Below, one piece after another: positions 1-5,192 of a DNA stretch of 5,192 bases (position 1 is the stretch's first letter; each line of letters begins with the position of its first letter). Made by a program: the position numbers and the translations under genes. Source of the DNA: Acidimicrobiaceae bacterium (lineage in GTDB: Bacteria > Actinomycetota > Acidimicrobiia > Acidimicrobiales > RAAP-2); the NCBI GenBank assembly GCA_003133005.1, contig PKZI01000244.1, positions 5,195 through 10,386 of the forward strand, given 5' to 3'. Under the pieces are notes generated by a model that was not told the origin of the DNA, ran no database searches, and was given only the letters and a program-made list of their open reading frames with translations.

Positions 1-1339
1 CCAACGTCGGGTTGATGGTGGTAGTCGTTGTCGGCGTGAGCGTGTGCTTTTTCGTGTCCTTCAACGTGGTCGTGGTCGTCGAGGTCGTCGTCGTGACCAC
101 GGGTGGAAGCGGGGTCTGCAGTGCACTGTTCGGCGGTGGATCCGCCGGCGTCAGCAACTGACTCCCGAATACGTTGACCAGCATCTCTTGAGCTTCAGGT
201 TGTTGCACGAATAAAACGTCGCCCAGACTGGCGATCTGACCGCTGGTAACGGGCATCGTGTAGGTGAACAAATTCGACGTACTGAGACTGTGGAACTTGA
301 CCGCCAGCGCAATCAACTCGTTGAGCGTGAAATTACTGTCGAGCGTGACCCCTTGCGGGATTTTCGAGAGGAAGGAATTGAGCGTCAAGGGGTTATAGAG
401 TCCTCTCGCTCGATTGAGCAGCGCACGAAGGAACGCGTTCTGTCGATCGATTCGACCAAAGTCACTGGTACCGTCGTACATCCAGCCAAGGTTGTAGAGC
501 TCGTCGAACGATGTGTTGTTTCCCGGCCATACCGAGTCACCTTTCACGTTGTAATAGAAGTGACGACTGCGCGTCACGGCCAATGCCTGAAAACCGGTCA
601 CGAGCTGACATCCGGTGTGCGTGATGGCGAGACCCGAAAATGGATCGTGCGCTGGGTAATGAAAATCGAGATAGACCCCGCCGATCGCGTCCGCCGCGTT
701 GATGAGACCACCGAAACTCACCACGATGGTGTGGGTGATGGGAATGCCGAAATTCGCGGTGATGGTTTGAGCGAGTAACGACGGCCCGTTCCCGAAGTTC
801 ACGTTGATTCGATTGAATTTTCCATAAAGTGACTGGTTGGCGAGCAACGTCGTCATCGTGTCGCGAGGAATCGAGACAATCGAAATCGTCCCCGCCACCG
901 GATCGATGTGCACGATCTTGACGACATCGCTTCGCTGCCCCGCCACCGAGCCCGTCGAAGCGCCCGTCTGGGCCGCGACCGCACCACTCAATCCGACTCG
1001 CGAATCCGATCCAATCACCAGAATATTGAAGGGTTTACCCGATAGTTGGGGCAGCTCATCGGCGACTTTTACCTTCGGGATCTGGTCGAATCGATACTGC
1101 GCGTAGAGGTAACCCCCGCCGACGGCCACCGCCGCGAGGGCAACCACGACGACGAGAGCGATGATGACGCGTCGTCGAGTGCGGTGAGGCCTTTTAGGTC
1201 GGCGTTTCTTGACGCCAGAACTCTCGTCGACAACTTCACCGAGGGCGAGCAATCGATGTTCGTTCGCGAGCGCTTTTTTCTTGGCCCGACGAGACTCGTG
1301 AGGATGGTCACCCGGGCCCACGTTGCTGCCGTCGGTCAT
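1..1339 (-). CDS. LytR-CpsA-Psr (LCP) family cell-envelope glycopolymer transferase, 3' end outside window
   Basis: The ORF is open for 446 codons from ATG at 1339-1337 to the window edge without a stop, so the C-terminus is missing. LCP enzymes transfer undecaprenyl-linked glycopolymers onto peptidoglycan or other envelope acceptors outside the membrane. Visible layout: a Lys/Arg-rich cytoplasmic N-terminus (residues 17-57, with KKRRPKRPHRTRRR), one membrane segment (about 58-80, VIIALVVVVALAAVAVGGG), then the LCP domain (about 104-310). Family motifs present are ILVIGSDSR (106-114), RSD (136-138), SIPRDT (156-161), KFNRINVNFGNG (174-185), an SFGGLINAADAIGGV segment (208-222), TRSRHF (256-261) and DFGRIDRQ (293-300). 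These include the Arg and Asp residues that bind pyrophosphate and metal in known LCP structures. The end is a Pro/Thr tail (about 409-446, with VTTTTSTTTTT). It lies 35 bp after sufC on the same strand, but no functional link to SUF is evident. The family is certain; the exact acceptor is not. Confidence 0.93.
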   Translation of the reverse strand, partial: MTDGSNVGPGDHPHESRRAKKKALANEHRLLALGEVVDESSGVKKRRPKRPHRTRRRVIIALVVVVALAAVAVGGGYLYAQYRFDQIPKVKVADELPQLSGKPFNILVIGSDSRVGLSGAVAAQTGASTGSVAGQRSDVVKIVHIDPVAGTISIVSIPRDTMTTLLANQSLYGKFNRINVNFGNGPSLLAQTITANFGIPITHTIVVSFGGLINAADAIGGVYLDFHYPAHDPFSGLAITHTGCQLVTGFQALAVTRSRHFYYNVKGDSVWPGNNTSFDELYNLGWMYDGTSDFGRIDRQNAFLRALLNRARGLYNPLTLNSFLSKIPQGVTLDSNFTLNELIALAVKFHSLSTSNLFTYTMPVTSGQIASLGDVLFVQQPEAQEMLVNVFGSQLLTPADPPPNSALQTPLPPVVTTTTSTTTTTLKDTKKHTLTPTTTTTINPTL

Positions 1340-1345
1340 TGAACA

Positions 1346-1351
1346 ACAATA
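1346..1351 (-). promoter_or_regulatory. Possible -10 element for a leaderless LCP transcript
   Basis: The minus strand reads TATTGT six bases before the LCP ATG. It fits the TANNNT pattern, and a transcript would begin at or beside the start codon. No Shine-Dalgarno sequence is visible in the 35-bp gap, which agrees with leaderless initiation, a common mode in actinobacteria. No convincing -35 box was found. Co-transcription from the suf genes is equally possible. Confidence 0.25.
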
Positions 1352-1374
1352 CTTGAGGTCAAAGTGTAAGAACT

Positions 1375-2103
1375 TTAAGAATTCGTGATGCGAAACGGCT
1401 CGTAGCCATCGCGTTCTAAGACTTCGGACAAATCTGGTCCGCCCGTCGCCACAACTCGGCCTTCACTGACGACGTGGATCATTGTCGGCGTGAGTTCTTG
1501 CAGCAAACGTCGAAAGTGCGTGATGACGAGAACGCCACAATCCCACTCAGTCGTCGCCGCGAAGAGTCGGCGGGCGACCGCTCCAAGCGCGTCAACGTCA
1601 AGACCAGAGTCGATCTCGTCGAGTACCGCGAACTTTGGTCGAAGAATGCCGAGTTGCACCAACTCAGCGCGCTTACGTTCGCCGCCGGAGAGATCAACGT
1701 TGACGAAACGATCAAGCACGTCAGTGCGCAACTCGACCCGCTGTGCTTCGTCGCTCATTCTCTGACGCAAGTTGGTTGGATTCGCACCCGCCGCAACCAG
1801 CAGGTCAATCGGTCGAACTCCCGGAACTTCCATGGGCTGTTGCAGCGCCAGTATGAGGCCGTGGCGTGCGCGCTCGGTGGGTGAAAGTTCAAGAAGTTCT
1901 TCGCCATCGAGTGTGACCGAGCCACCGAGGACCTTGTACCCGGGATGGCCACTCAGCGCGTGTGCCAGTGTCGACTTTCCCGAACCATTAGGGCCCATGA
2001 TGACGTGCACTTCACCGGACTTCATCGAGAGATCAAAACCCTTGAGGACCTCTTTGCCCGCTACTTCAACTCGCAGTCCTTCGATCAACAATGTCGACGT
2101 CAC
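1375..2103 (-). CDS. sufC: SufC, Fe-S cluster assembly ATPase
   Basis: This 242-residue protein is the ABC-type ATPase of the cytosolic SufBC2D scaffold; ATP binding and hydrolysis by SufC remodels SufB-SufD during Fe-S cluster assembly. Visible motifs are Walker A GPNGSGKST (37-45), Q-loop LALQQPMEVPG (85-95, Gln88/89), the signature LSGGERKR (138-145) inside the SufC-typical context FVNVDLSGGERKRAELVQ, Walker B FAVLDE (158-163) followed by the D-loop SGLD (166-169), and the H-loop histidine in VITHFRRL (His196). The length is normal for the family. The reading frame is open further upstream to 2226, but the start chosen is GTG at 2103-2101: it is preceded at 7 nt by GAGGTGA, overlaps the Rieske stop as GTGA, and gives the N-terminus expected for SufC. 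It ends with TAA at 1377-1375. The cysteine desulfurase gene that often follows is not present. Confidence 0.97.
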   Translation of the reverse strand: MTSTLLIEGLRVEVAGKEVLKGFDLSMKSGEVHVIMGPNGSGKSTLAHALSGHPGYKVLGGSVTLDGEELLELSPTERARHGLILALQQPMEVPGVRPIDLLVAAGANPTNLRQRMSDEAQRVELRTDVLDRFVNVDLSGGERKRAELVQLGILRPKFAVLDEIDSGLDVDALGAVARRLFAATTEWDCGVLVITHFRRLLQELTPTMIHVVSEGRVVATGGPDLSEVLERDGYEPFRITNS

Positions 2104-2414
2104 GGCACCATCACCTCGAGTCGACCATCGTGAGTGCTGACTTCGTAGTGCGCGACCGGTCGCGTTGCGGGAAATGACATTGGTTGCCCATCGCTCAGAC
2201 GAAACATGGCACCGTGACGAGCACATTCGATCTCACGTTGTTCAACGTTTACTTCGCCTTCGGCGAGTGAAAAGTCCTCGTGGCTACATCGATCGTCGAG
2301 CACGAAAACGTCCCGGTCGATTCGCACGACCACGAACACGTGATCATCCGCACGCAACTGACGCGCTTCACCATCGACGAAATCTTCCAAAACCCCAATA
2401 TCGACTGTTTTCAC
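2100..2414 (-). CDS. Small Rieske [2Fe-2S] ferredoxin of the SUF locus
   Basis: This 104-residue single-domain protein resembles the ferredoxin subunits of aromatic-ring dioxygenases. The Rieske cluster ligands are present: Cys43 and His45 in RCSHED, and Cys64 and His67 in CARHGAMF. The spacing is C-x-H-x18-C-x2-H, one residue longer between the halves than I recall for typical dioxygenase ferredoxins. It has no signal peptide or membrane segment, so it should be cytosolic. The start is GTG (2414-2412), overlapping the sufD TGA as GTGA; its own TGA (2102-2100) overlaps the sufC GTG in the same way, so the three genes look translationally coupled. Such a gene between sufD and sufC is a recognised feature of many actinobacterial suf operons. 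Its job there is unclear: it may donate electrons to cluster assembly or be a client. No oxygenase subunit is nearby, which argues against a catabolic role. Confidence 0.92.
   Translation of the reverse strand: MKTVDIGVLEDFVDGEARQLRADDHVFVVVRIDRDVFVLDDRCSHEDFSLAEGEVNVEQREIECARHGAMFRLSDGQPMSFPATRPVAHYEVSTHDGRLEVMVP
2111..2117 (-). promoter_or_regulatory. Ribosome binding site that fixes the sufC start
   Basis: The minus strand carries GAGGTGA, complementary to the usual 3' end of 16S rRNA (TCACCTC), 7 nt before the GTG at 2103-2101. It lies inside the last codons of the Rieske gene. It is the only strong Shine-Dalgarno site among the starts in this window and rules against the longer in-frame start at 2226. 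Confidence 0.8.
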
Positions 2415-3652
2415 GACGCGACCACTTGTAACTTCGCGAGCGCTGACGTCACGTCACTCTCGACCAAGTCGGCGAGTTCGCCCGGCAACGTCGCGAGCAT
2501 TTCGTAAAAGAAACCTTGGATCATGAGTCGCTCGGCGTCCTTGGGAGTGACGCCGCGCGATTCGAGATACCAGCGCTGCAATTCGTCGAGTGGTCCCACA
2601 CTCGACGCGTGCGCGCACATGACGTCGTTTTCTCGGATATCGAGATTCGGCACGCTGTCCGCGTGTGCGTGCGCCGAGAGCAGAAGATTGTGATTCGTTT
2701 GTCGAGCGTCGGTTCGTTTGGCGCCCTTTTCAATCTCGATGAGACCGGTATAGACCGAACGAGACTCATCTGCGACCGCGCCCTTTGAGAGAAGCGTCGA
2801 ACGCGTCCGAGCTGCTTTATGAAACTGGTGCGTGCGAAAGTCATGCACCTGGTTTCCAGTTCCCAAAAACGTCGTGCGCAGTTCGTTCTCTCCCCCTACG
2901 TCGAGGAACTCTGCGTCATTGCGTGAGCGATCGTAGTGAGCGCCCATACCGAGTACCGATTGTCGCAGCCGCGCGTCACGGCGCAGGAGACCCGTCGTTC
3001 GCGCCACGTGCCACGCGGTGGTATCAAGGCGCTGGTAGGTGACCAACTGCAGTGACGCGTTGTCCGCGACTTCGTACTCGCTCAACGGCACGACGAGGGC
3101 GTCGTGGCCCCCTTCAAAGTATTCAACGATAGTGGCGCTGCTCGATCGACCGAGTCGAATGTGCGTGCGCGAAAATGACGAAGATCCGTTCGCCGAGTAG
3201 AGGATAACGATGGGTCGATCGACAGTCGTCCCTTCCGCTATTTCGACGACGGTCGTCGCGGGCGCCAGCGCGACGTTCAAAAGGGCGAATGAATCACTCT
3301 CGTAGTGCTCGAGATCTGAGGTGCCGCTTAACGACGAGCTGTCGTGCACGCTCGACACCTTGACGCCTGGCAGTGAATCATCGCTCGAGGTAAGAAAGCC
3401 GTCCACAATGCGCACCACGTAGCCACTCGTCTCGACAAGTTGCGCGGCGAACGGCGAATCGGCCGCAATTTTGGGACTTGACGACACCGAGAATTGATCG
3501 ACGTCGAGATCGCTCAGCGGCGCGTAGCGCCATACCTCGTCGGTGGGCGTTGGTAGGCCTAAGGAAGAGAACGAGGACCACGCGCGTTCGCGGACGTGCG
3601 TATCGGGACGCTCAGAAATGAAGGAGAGGGCTGAATCAGCGAAGATTTTCAT
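2411..3652 (-). CDS. sufD: SufD, Fe-S cluster scaffold subunit
   Basis: This 413-residue protein is the non-ATPase partner of SufB in the SufBC2D complex, required for cluster assembly and implicated in iron delivery. The N-terminal helical part contains the family-typical PTPTDEVWRYAPLSDLD (34-50). The middle is the right-handed beta-helix region, with HIRLGRSSSATIVEYFEG (164-181) and EVADNASLQLVTYQ (194-207). The C-terminal segment holds NLDIRENDVMCAHASSVG (336-353), where Cys346 and His348 match the Cys-x-His of E. coli SufD (His360 there is functionally important). It closes with a helical tail including YLESRGVTPKDAERLMIQGFF (362-382). Length is normal. The start is ATG at 3652-3650, with no clear Shine-Dalgarno site upstream; the TGA at 2413-2411 overlaps the Rieske start. 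SufB is not immediately upstream as is usual: about 1.47 kb intervenes. Confidence 0.96.
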   Translation of the reverse strand: MKIFADSALSFISERPDTHVRERAWSSFSSLGLPTPTDEVWRYAPLSDLDVDQFSVSSSPKIAADSPFAAQLVETSGYVVRIVDGFLTSSDDSLPGVKVSSVHDSSSLSGTSDLEHYESDSFALLNVALAPATTVVEIAEGTTVDRPIVILYSANGSSSFSRTHIRLGRSSSATIVEYFEGGHDALVVPLSEYEVADNASLQLVTYQRLDTTAWHVARTTGLLRRDARLRQSVLGMGAHYDRSRNDAEFLDVGGENELRTTFLGTGNQVHDFRTHQFHKAARTRSTLLSKGAVADESRSVYTGLIEIEKGAKRTDARQTNHNLLLSAHAHADSVPNLDIRENDVMCAHASSVGPLDELQRWYLESRGVTPKDAERLMIQGFFYEMLATLPGELADLVESDVTSALAKLQVVAS

Positions 3653-3655
3653 ATA

Positions 3656-3685
3656 TTTCTAGACCAGTGCAGTGTAATGGCGCAA
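3656..3685 (-). promoter_or_regulatory. Possible sufD promoter, near-leaderless
   Basis: On the minus strand TTGCGC (3685-3680) and TAGAAA (3661-3656) are separated by 18 bp. The -10-like box ends three bases before the sufD ATG, so a transcript would be leaderless or nearly so, which suits the lack of a Shine-Dalgarno site. The boxes match consensus only partly. A local promoter is expected because the opposite-strand gene at 3738-4571 lies directly upstream. Confidence 0.25.
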
Positions 3686-3696
3686 AGGACGAATAC

Positions 3697-3721
3697 CTCG
3701 AAGGTCGTAGGCTGCTTCGAG
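3697..3721. repeat. Inverted repeat in the sufD/crotonase divergent intergenic region
   Basis: CTCGAAG (3697-3703) and CTTCGAG (3715-3721) form a perfect 7-bp inverted repeat with an 11-nt spacer. It ends 16 nt before the crotonase ATG and begins 44 nt before the sufD ATG, just upstream of the possible sufD -35 box. It could be an operator shared by the two divergent genes or a 5'-leader hairpin. No T-tract follows it in either direction, so it is not a terminator. Confidence 0.4.
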
Positions 3722-3737
3722 TAAGTATTGGGGGCCA

Positions 3738-4571
3738 ATGACACTAAGTTCCGATGTTCTTTCGCTCGAAGTGAACGGGCACGTTGGCACGCTCTGGCTA
3801 GACCGTGAAAGCGCGAGAAACGCAATGGGCAGCGCCTTATGGCGCGGATTGCCAAAGGCCGCCGCCGAAATAGCGAGCAATCCTTCGATACGGGTGGTCG
3901 TCCTCGCCGCGAAGGGCCCTCACTTTACAGTGGGGCTCGACCTAAAGGAACTCGGCGGCAGTCTCGTCAGCGGGGGCGACGAATCCGCGTCCTCAAAAGC
4001 GTCGGCCAACGCGTCGATGTACAAAATGATCCGCGAAATGCAGCAGTCCGTCACGGCCATTGCCGATCTCGACGTTCCGGTGATCGCCGCGATACACGGT
4101 TACTGCATAGGCGGCGGCGTTGACCTCATAACTGCGTGTGATATCCGCCTTTGCTCAAGTGACGCAATATTTTCGGTGCGTGAGGCGAAGATGGCGATTG
4201 TCGCGGACTTAGGTACGCTCCAACGACTCCCCCGGATTATTGGATCGGGCCACGTCGCCGAACTCGCGCTGAGCGGAAAAGACATCGATGCCGCTCGCGC
4301 ACTGGCGATTGGACTCGTCAATTCGGTGCACGGTATGAGCGCCGAGGACGTTCTTGCGGCGGCGTACGAACTCGCCCACGACATCGCGTCAAATTCGCCG
4401 TTAGCGGTGCAAGGCACGAAGGCGGTTTTACGCGCCAACGACGGACGGACCATCGACGAAGGGCTCGACTTCGTTGCTCGCTGGAATACCGCGTATCTGC
4501 AGAGCAATGACCTGCGAGAGGCGTTGACCGCGTTTCTAGAACGACGCTCACCACAATTTAAAGGCGACTAA
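3738..4571 (+). CDS. Crotonase-family protein, probable delta(3,5)-delta(2,4)-dienoyl-CoA isomerase
   Basis: This 277-residue protein belongs to the enoyl-CoA hydratase/isomerase superfamily. It resembles mitochondrial ECH1, which shifts the double bonds of 3,5-dienoyl-CoA to 2,4-dienoyl-CoA during oxidation of unsaturated fatty acids. The oxyanion-hole regions are HFTVGLDLKEL (62-72) and IHGYCIGGGVDLITACDIR (119-137). The three acidic residues known in rat ECH1 (Asp176, Glu196, Asp204) have counterparts Asp129, Glu149 (in FSVREAKM) and Asp157 (in VADLGTLQRLP), with identical spacing of 20 and 8 residues. Later segments such as NSPLAVQGTKAVL (219-231), FVARWNTAYLQSNDL (245-259) and a C-terminal helix also follow ECH1. 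Length is normal. The start is ATG 3738, the first in frame that keeps the N-terminal strand; a G-run (3730-3734) lies only 3 nt upstream, so the ribosome site is poor. It is the only plus-strand gene and sits inside the suf locus. Plain hydratase activity remains possible. Confidence 0.92.
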   Translation: MTLSSDVLSLEVNGHVGTLWLDRESARNAMGSALWRGLPKAAAEIASNPSIRVVVLAAKGPHFTVGLDLKELGGSLVSGGDESASSKASANASMYKMIREMQQSVTAIADLDVPVIAAIHGYCIGGGVDLITACDIRLCSSDAIFSVREAKMAIVADLGTLQRLPRIIGSGHVAELALSGKDIDAARALAIGLVNSVHGMSAEDVLAAAYELAHDIASNSPLAVQGTKAVLRANDGRTIDEGLDFVARWNTAYLQSNDLREALTAFLERRSPQFKGD

Positions 4572-4921
4572 CGCCGCCAAAATTTCCAGCCACCGCGGTT
4601 CTTTTTTTCCATTTCGTCAAGTTGACGTCGACGTTCCTCAAGTAACTCGGGTGCCACCGCGTCCACGATTTGACTCGCCATGTCCAGAATCTCGCGCCGA
4701 TCATCGAGGGGAATATTCGCGCCCGGCTCAGTCTCCACAGGTTTGTCGACGAGCGATCCGTGTGACCAACCTACGTCGGCGAATCGTCGCTCGTAGGTCA
4801 GGCAGTTTTCGGGGCACGACCACGGCTGGTCCGGGGCGTTGCCGAGAACACAGAACCGCGCGACCTCGCCGGACTTGTAGGTTCGGCTCTGAAAGTGCTT
4901 GCACTCTTCACGCATTCCCAT
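4568..4921 (-). CDS. Small Cys-rich cytosolic protein of unknown function, beside sufB
   Basis: I do not recognise a named family for this 117-residue protein. Four cysteines and a histidine lie in the first 40 residues: Cys7 and His9 in EECKHF, Cys24 in RFCVLG, Cys36 and Cys40 in WSCPENCLTY, giving C-x-H-x14-C-x11-C-x3-C. This suggests a zinc or Fe-S site. An ordered middle (VGWSHGSLVDKP, 50-61) is followed by a charged helix (about 73-109, EILDMASQIVDAVAPELLEERRRQ and onward) and a basic aromatic tail, GGWKFWRR. There is no signal peptide or membrane segment. It reads in the suf direction, 199 bp after sufB, so it may belong to that transcription unit; a role tied to Fe-S clusters is inference from position and cysteines. 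ATG at 4921 is chosen because a weak GAAAGA lies 9 nt upstream; ATG at 4915 (residue 3) is the alternative. Its TAG shares bases with the TAA of the convergent crotonase gene. Confidence 0.85.
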   Translation of the reverse strand: MGMREECKHFQSRTYKSGEVARFCVLGNAPDQPWSCPENCLTYERRFADVGWSHGSLVDKPVETEPGANIPLDDRREILDMASQIVDAVAPELLEERRRQLDEMEKKNRGGWKFWRR

Positions 4922-4951
4922 TAGAGCAATTCTTTCACGAATCAGTTCGAA

Positions 4952-4974
4952 TCACGAAAACGCAATTTCCGTGA
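4952..4974. promoter_or_regulatory. Imperfect dyad, candidate operator upstream of the Cys-rich gene
   Basis: TCACG (4952-4956) and CGTGA (4970-4974) are the arms of a 23-bp dyad centred at 4963; three inner positions (AAA against TTT) also pair, so 8 of 11 pairs match. It lies directly downstream of a -10-like GATAAT and would cover the transcription start of the gene beginning at 4921. The position suits a repressor site, but the binding protein is unknown. Confidence 0.35.
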
Positions 4975-4980
4975 ATTATC
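4975..4980 (-). promoter_or_regulatory. Possible -10 box for the Cys-rich gene
   Basis: The minus strand reads GATAAT, five of six matches to TATAAT, 53 nt before the ATG at 4921. No good -35 hexamer occurs at 16-19 bp upstream, so the call is weak. If real, the gene has its own start inside the sufB downstream gap and a leader of about 45 nt. Confidence 0.3.
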
Positions 4981-5030
4981 TGGTTTACGGTCCACTCTGG
5001 GATCAAACACTTCCCTCGCAGAACCCTCAA

Positions 5031-5064
5031 TTCGCAACCCACTTTACCGGTCGTTAATTGCGAA
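5031..5064. repeat. Inverted repeat in the gap downstream of sufB
   Basis: TTCGCAA (5031-5037) and TTGCGAA (5058-5064) form a perfect 7-bp inverted repeat with a 20-nt spacer. It is in the 199-bp gap between the sufB stop and the Cys-rich gene. The arms are separated by two helical turns and lack a following T-tract, so a protein binding site is more likely than a terminator. Nothing else convincing was found in this gap. Confidence 0.35.
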
Positions 5065-5120
5065 GTCATCAGTCAAAAGTTAAGAACTGGCGAACCGTCT
5101 GAAGACAAGCTTCGACGCAC

Positions 5121-5192
5121 CTAGCCGATCGAGCCTTCCATCTGCAGTTCGATCAAGCGCGACCATTCGACCGCGTATTCCATGGGTAACGT
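5121..5192 (-). CDS. sufB: SufB, Fe-S cluster scaffold subunit, C-terminal 23 residues only
   Basis: The minus strand from the right edge reads TLPMEYAVEWSRLIELQMEG followed by SIG and TAG (5123-5121). This closely follows the conserved SufB C-terminus, in which LPMEYAVE, a short helix and LQMEGSVG end the protein; SufD does not end this way. SufB is the subunit of SufBC2D on which the nascent cluster is assembled. Only the tail is in the window, so catalytic residues cannot be judged. The intact, properly terminated end argues that the split of the suf locus did not damage sufB. It lies upstream of, and on the same strand as, the Cys-rich gene and sufD-Rieske-sufC. Confidence 0.9.
   Translation of the reverse strand, partial: TLPMEYAVEWSRLIELQMEGSIG

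Noticed and set aside
1..100. DNA tandem repeat or CRISPR-like array at the left edge
   Set aside because: The ACG/ACC triplets are in the LCP frame and simply encode a Thr-rich tail; there are no regular repeat-spacer units.
290..1342. Plus-strand open frames of 162, 89 and 98 codons, and a minus-strand frame at 1069-1311
   Set aside because: They lie across the LCP gene, whose motifs are clear on the minus strand in one continuous frame. The products show no recognisable domain and are typical shadows in GC-rich coding DNA.
1355..1377. Terminator between sufC and the LCP gene
   Set aside because: Only a 4-bp AAAG/CTTT pairing is visible and no T-tract follows.
2104..2226. Longer sufC start at 2226
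   Set aside because: The extra 41 residues overlap the Rieske gene, match nothing in SufC, and lack the GAGGTGA site that precedes the GTG at 2103.
1474..2507. Plus-strand open frames opposite sufC and the Rieske gene
   Set aside because: The opposite strand carries complete ABC ATPase and Rieske motifs; the plus-strand products are Arg/Ser-rich with no domain.
3649..3880. Minus-strand open frames across the sufD-isomerase intergenic region
   Set aside because: They overlap the conserved N-terminus of the isomerase gene and would remove the divergent promoter region; no domain or ribosome site supports them.
4100..4554. Minus-strand open frames of 135 and 78 codons opposite the isomerase gene
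   Set aside because: Shadows of a gene with all catalytic residues on the plus strand. Antisense transcription is possible here, but a protein is not supported.
5070..5120. Terminator after sufB
   Set aside because: A short GTCT-TC-AGAC hairpin (5101-5110 region) is too weak, and the nearest T-run is only four bases and too far away.

Overview
The window reads as chromosomal DNA from a high-G+C Gram-positive bacterium, most likely an actinobacterium and possibly of the class Acidimicrobiia. Three things point there: a SUF iron-sulfur assembly locus with a small Rieske ferredoxin gene between sufD and sufC, a LytR-CpsA-Psr (LCP) envelope protein ending in a Thr-rich tail, and frequent GTG starts with few strong Shine-Dalgarno sites. 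The class-level placement is inference. No mobile element, CRISPR array, tRNA or rRNA was seen.

All genes but one lie on the minus strand. Reading in that direction from the right edge: the last 23 codons of sufB (5121-5192); a 199-bp gap with a possible promoter and operator; a small Cys-rich protein of unknown function (4568-4921); then, on the opposite strand, a crotonase-family gene of the dienoyl-CoA isomerase type (3738-4571); an 85-bp divergent intergenic region; then sufD, the Rieske ferredoxin gene and sufC (3652-1375), joined by two GTGA stop/start overlaps; and, 35 bp further on, an LCP gene that runs off the left edge (1339-1). No stretch over 300 bp lacks a gene.

SufB, SufC and SufD form the SufBC2D scaffold, on which Fe-S clusters are built using ATP hydrolysis by SufC. 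The Rieske protein carries a [2Fe-2S] cluster and is presumably an electron carrier or a client of the machinery. The cysteine desulfurase SufS and the sulfur carrier SufU, which commonly follow sufC in actinobacteria, are absent here, because an LCP gene occupies that place.

The most unusual point is that the suf locus is split. About 1.47 kb separates sufB from sufD, and it holds a same-strand Cys-rich orphan gene plus an opposite-strand fatty-acid metabolism gene whose stop codon overlaps that of the orphan. This layout is a candidate noncontiguous operon. The orphan protein, with four cysteines and one histidine in a metal-site-like arrangement, is the best candidate for something undescribed.
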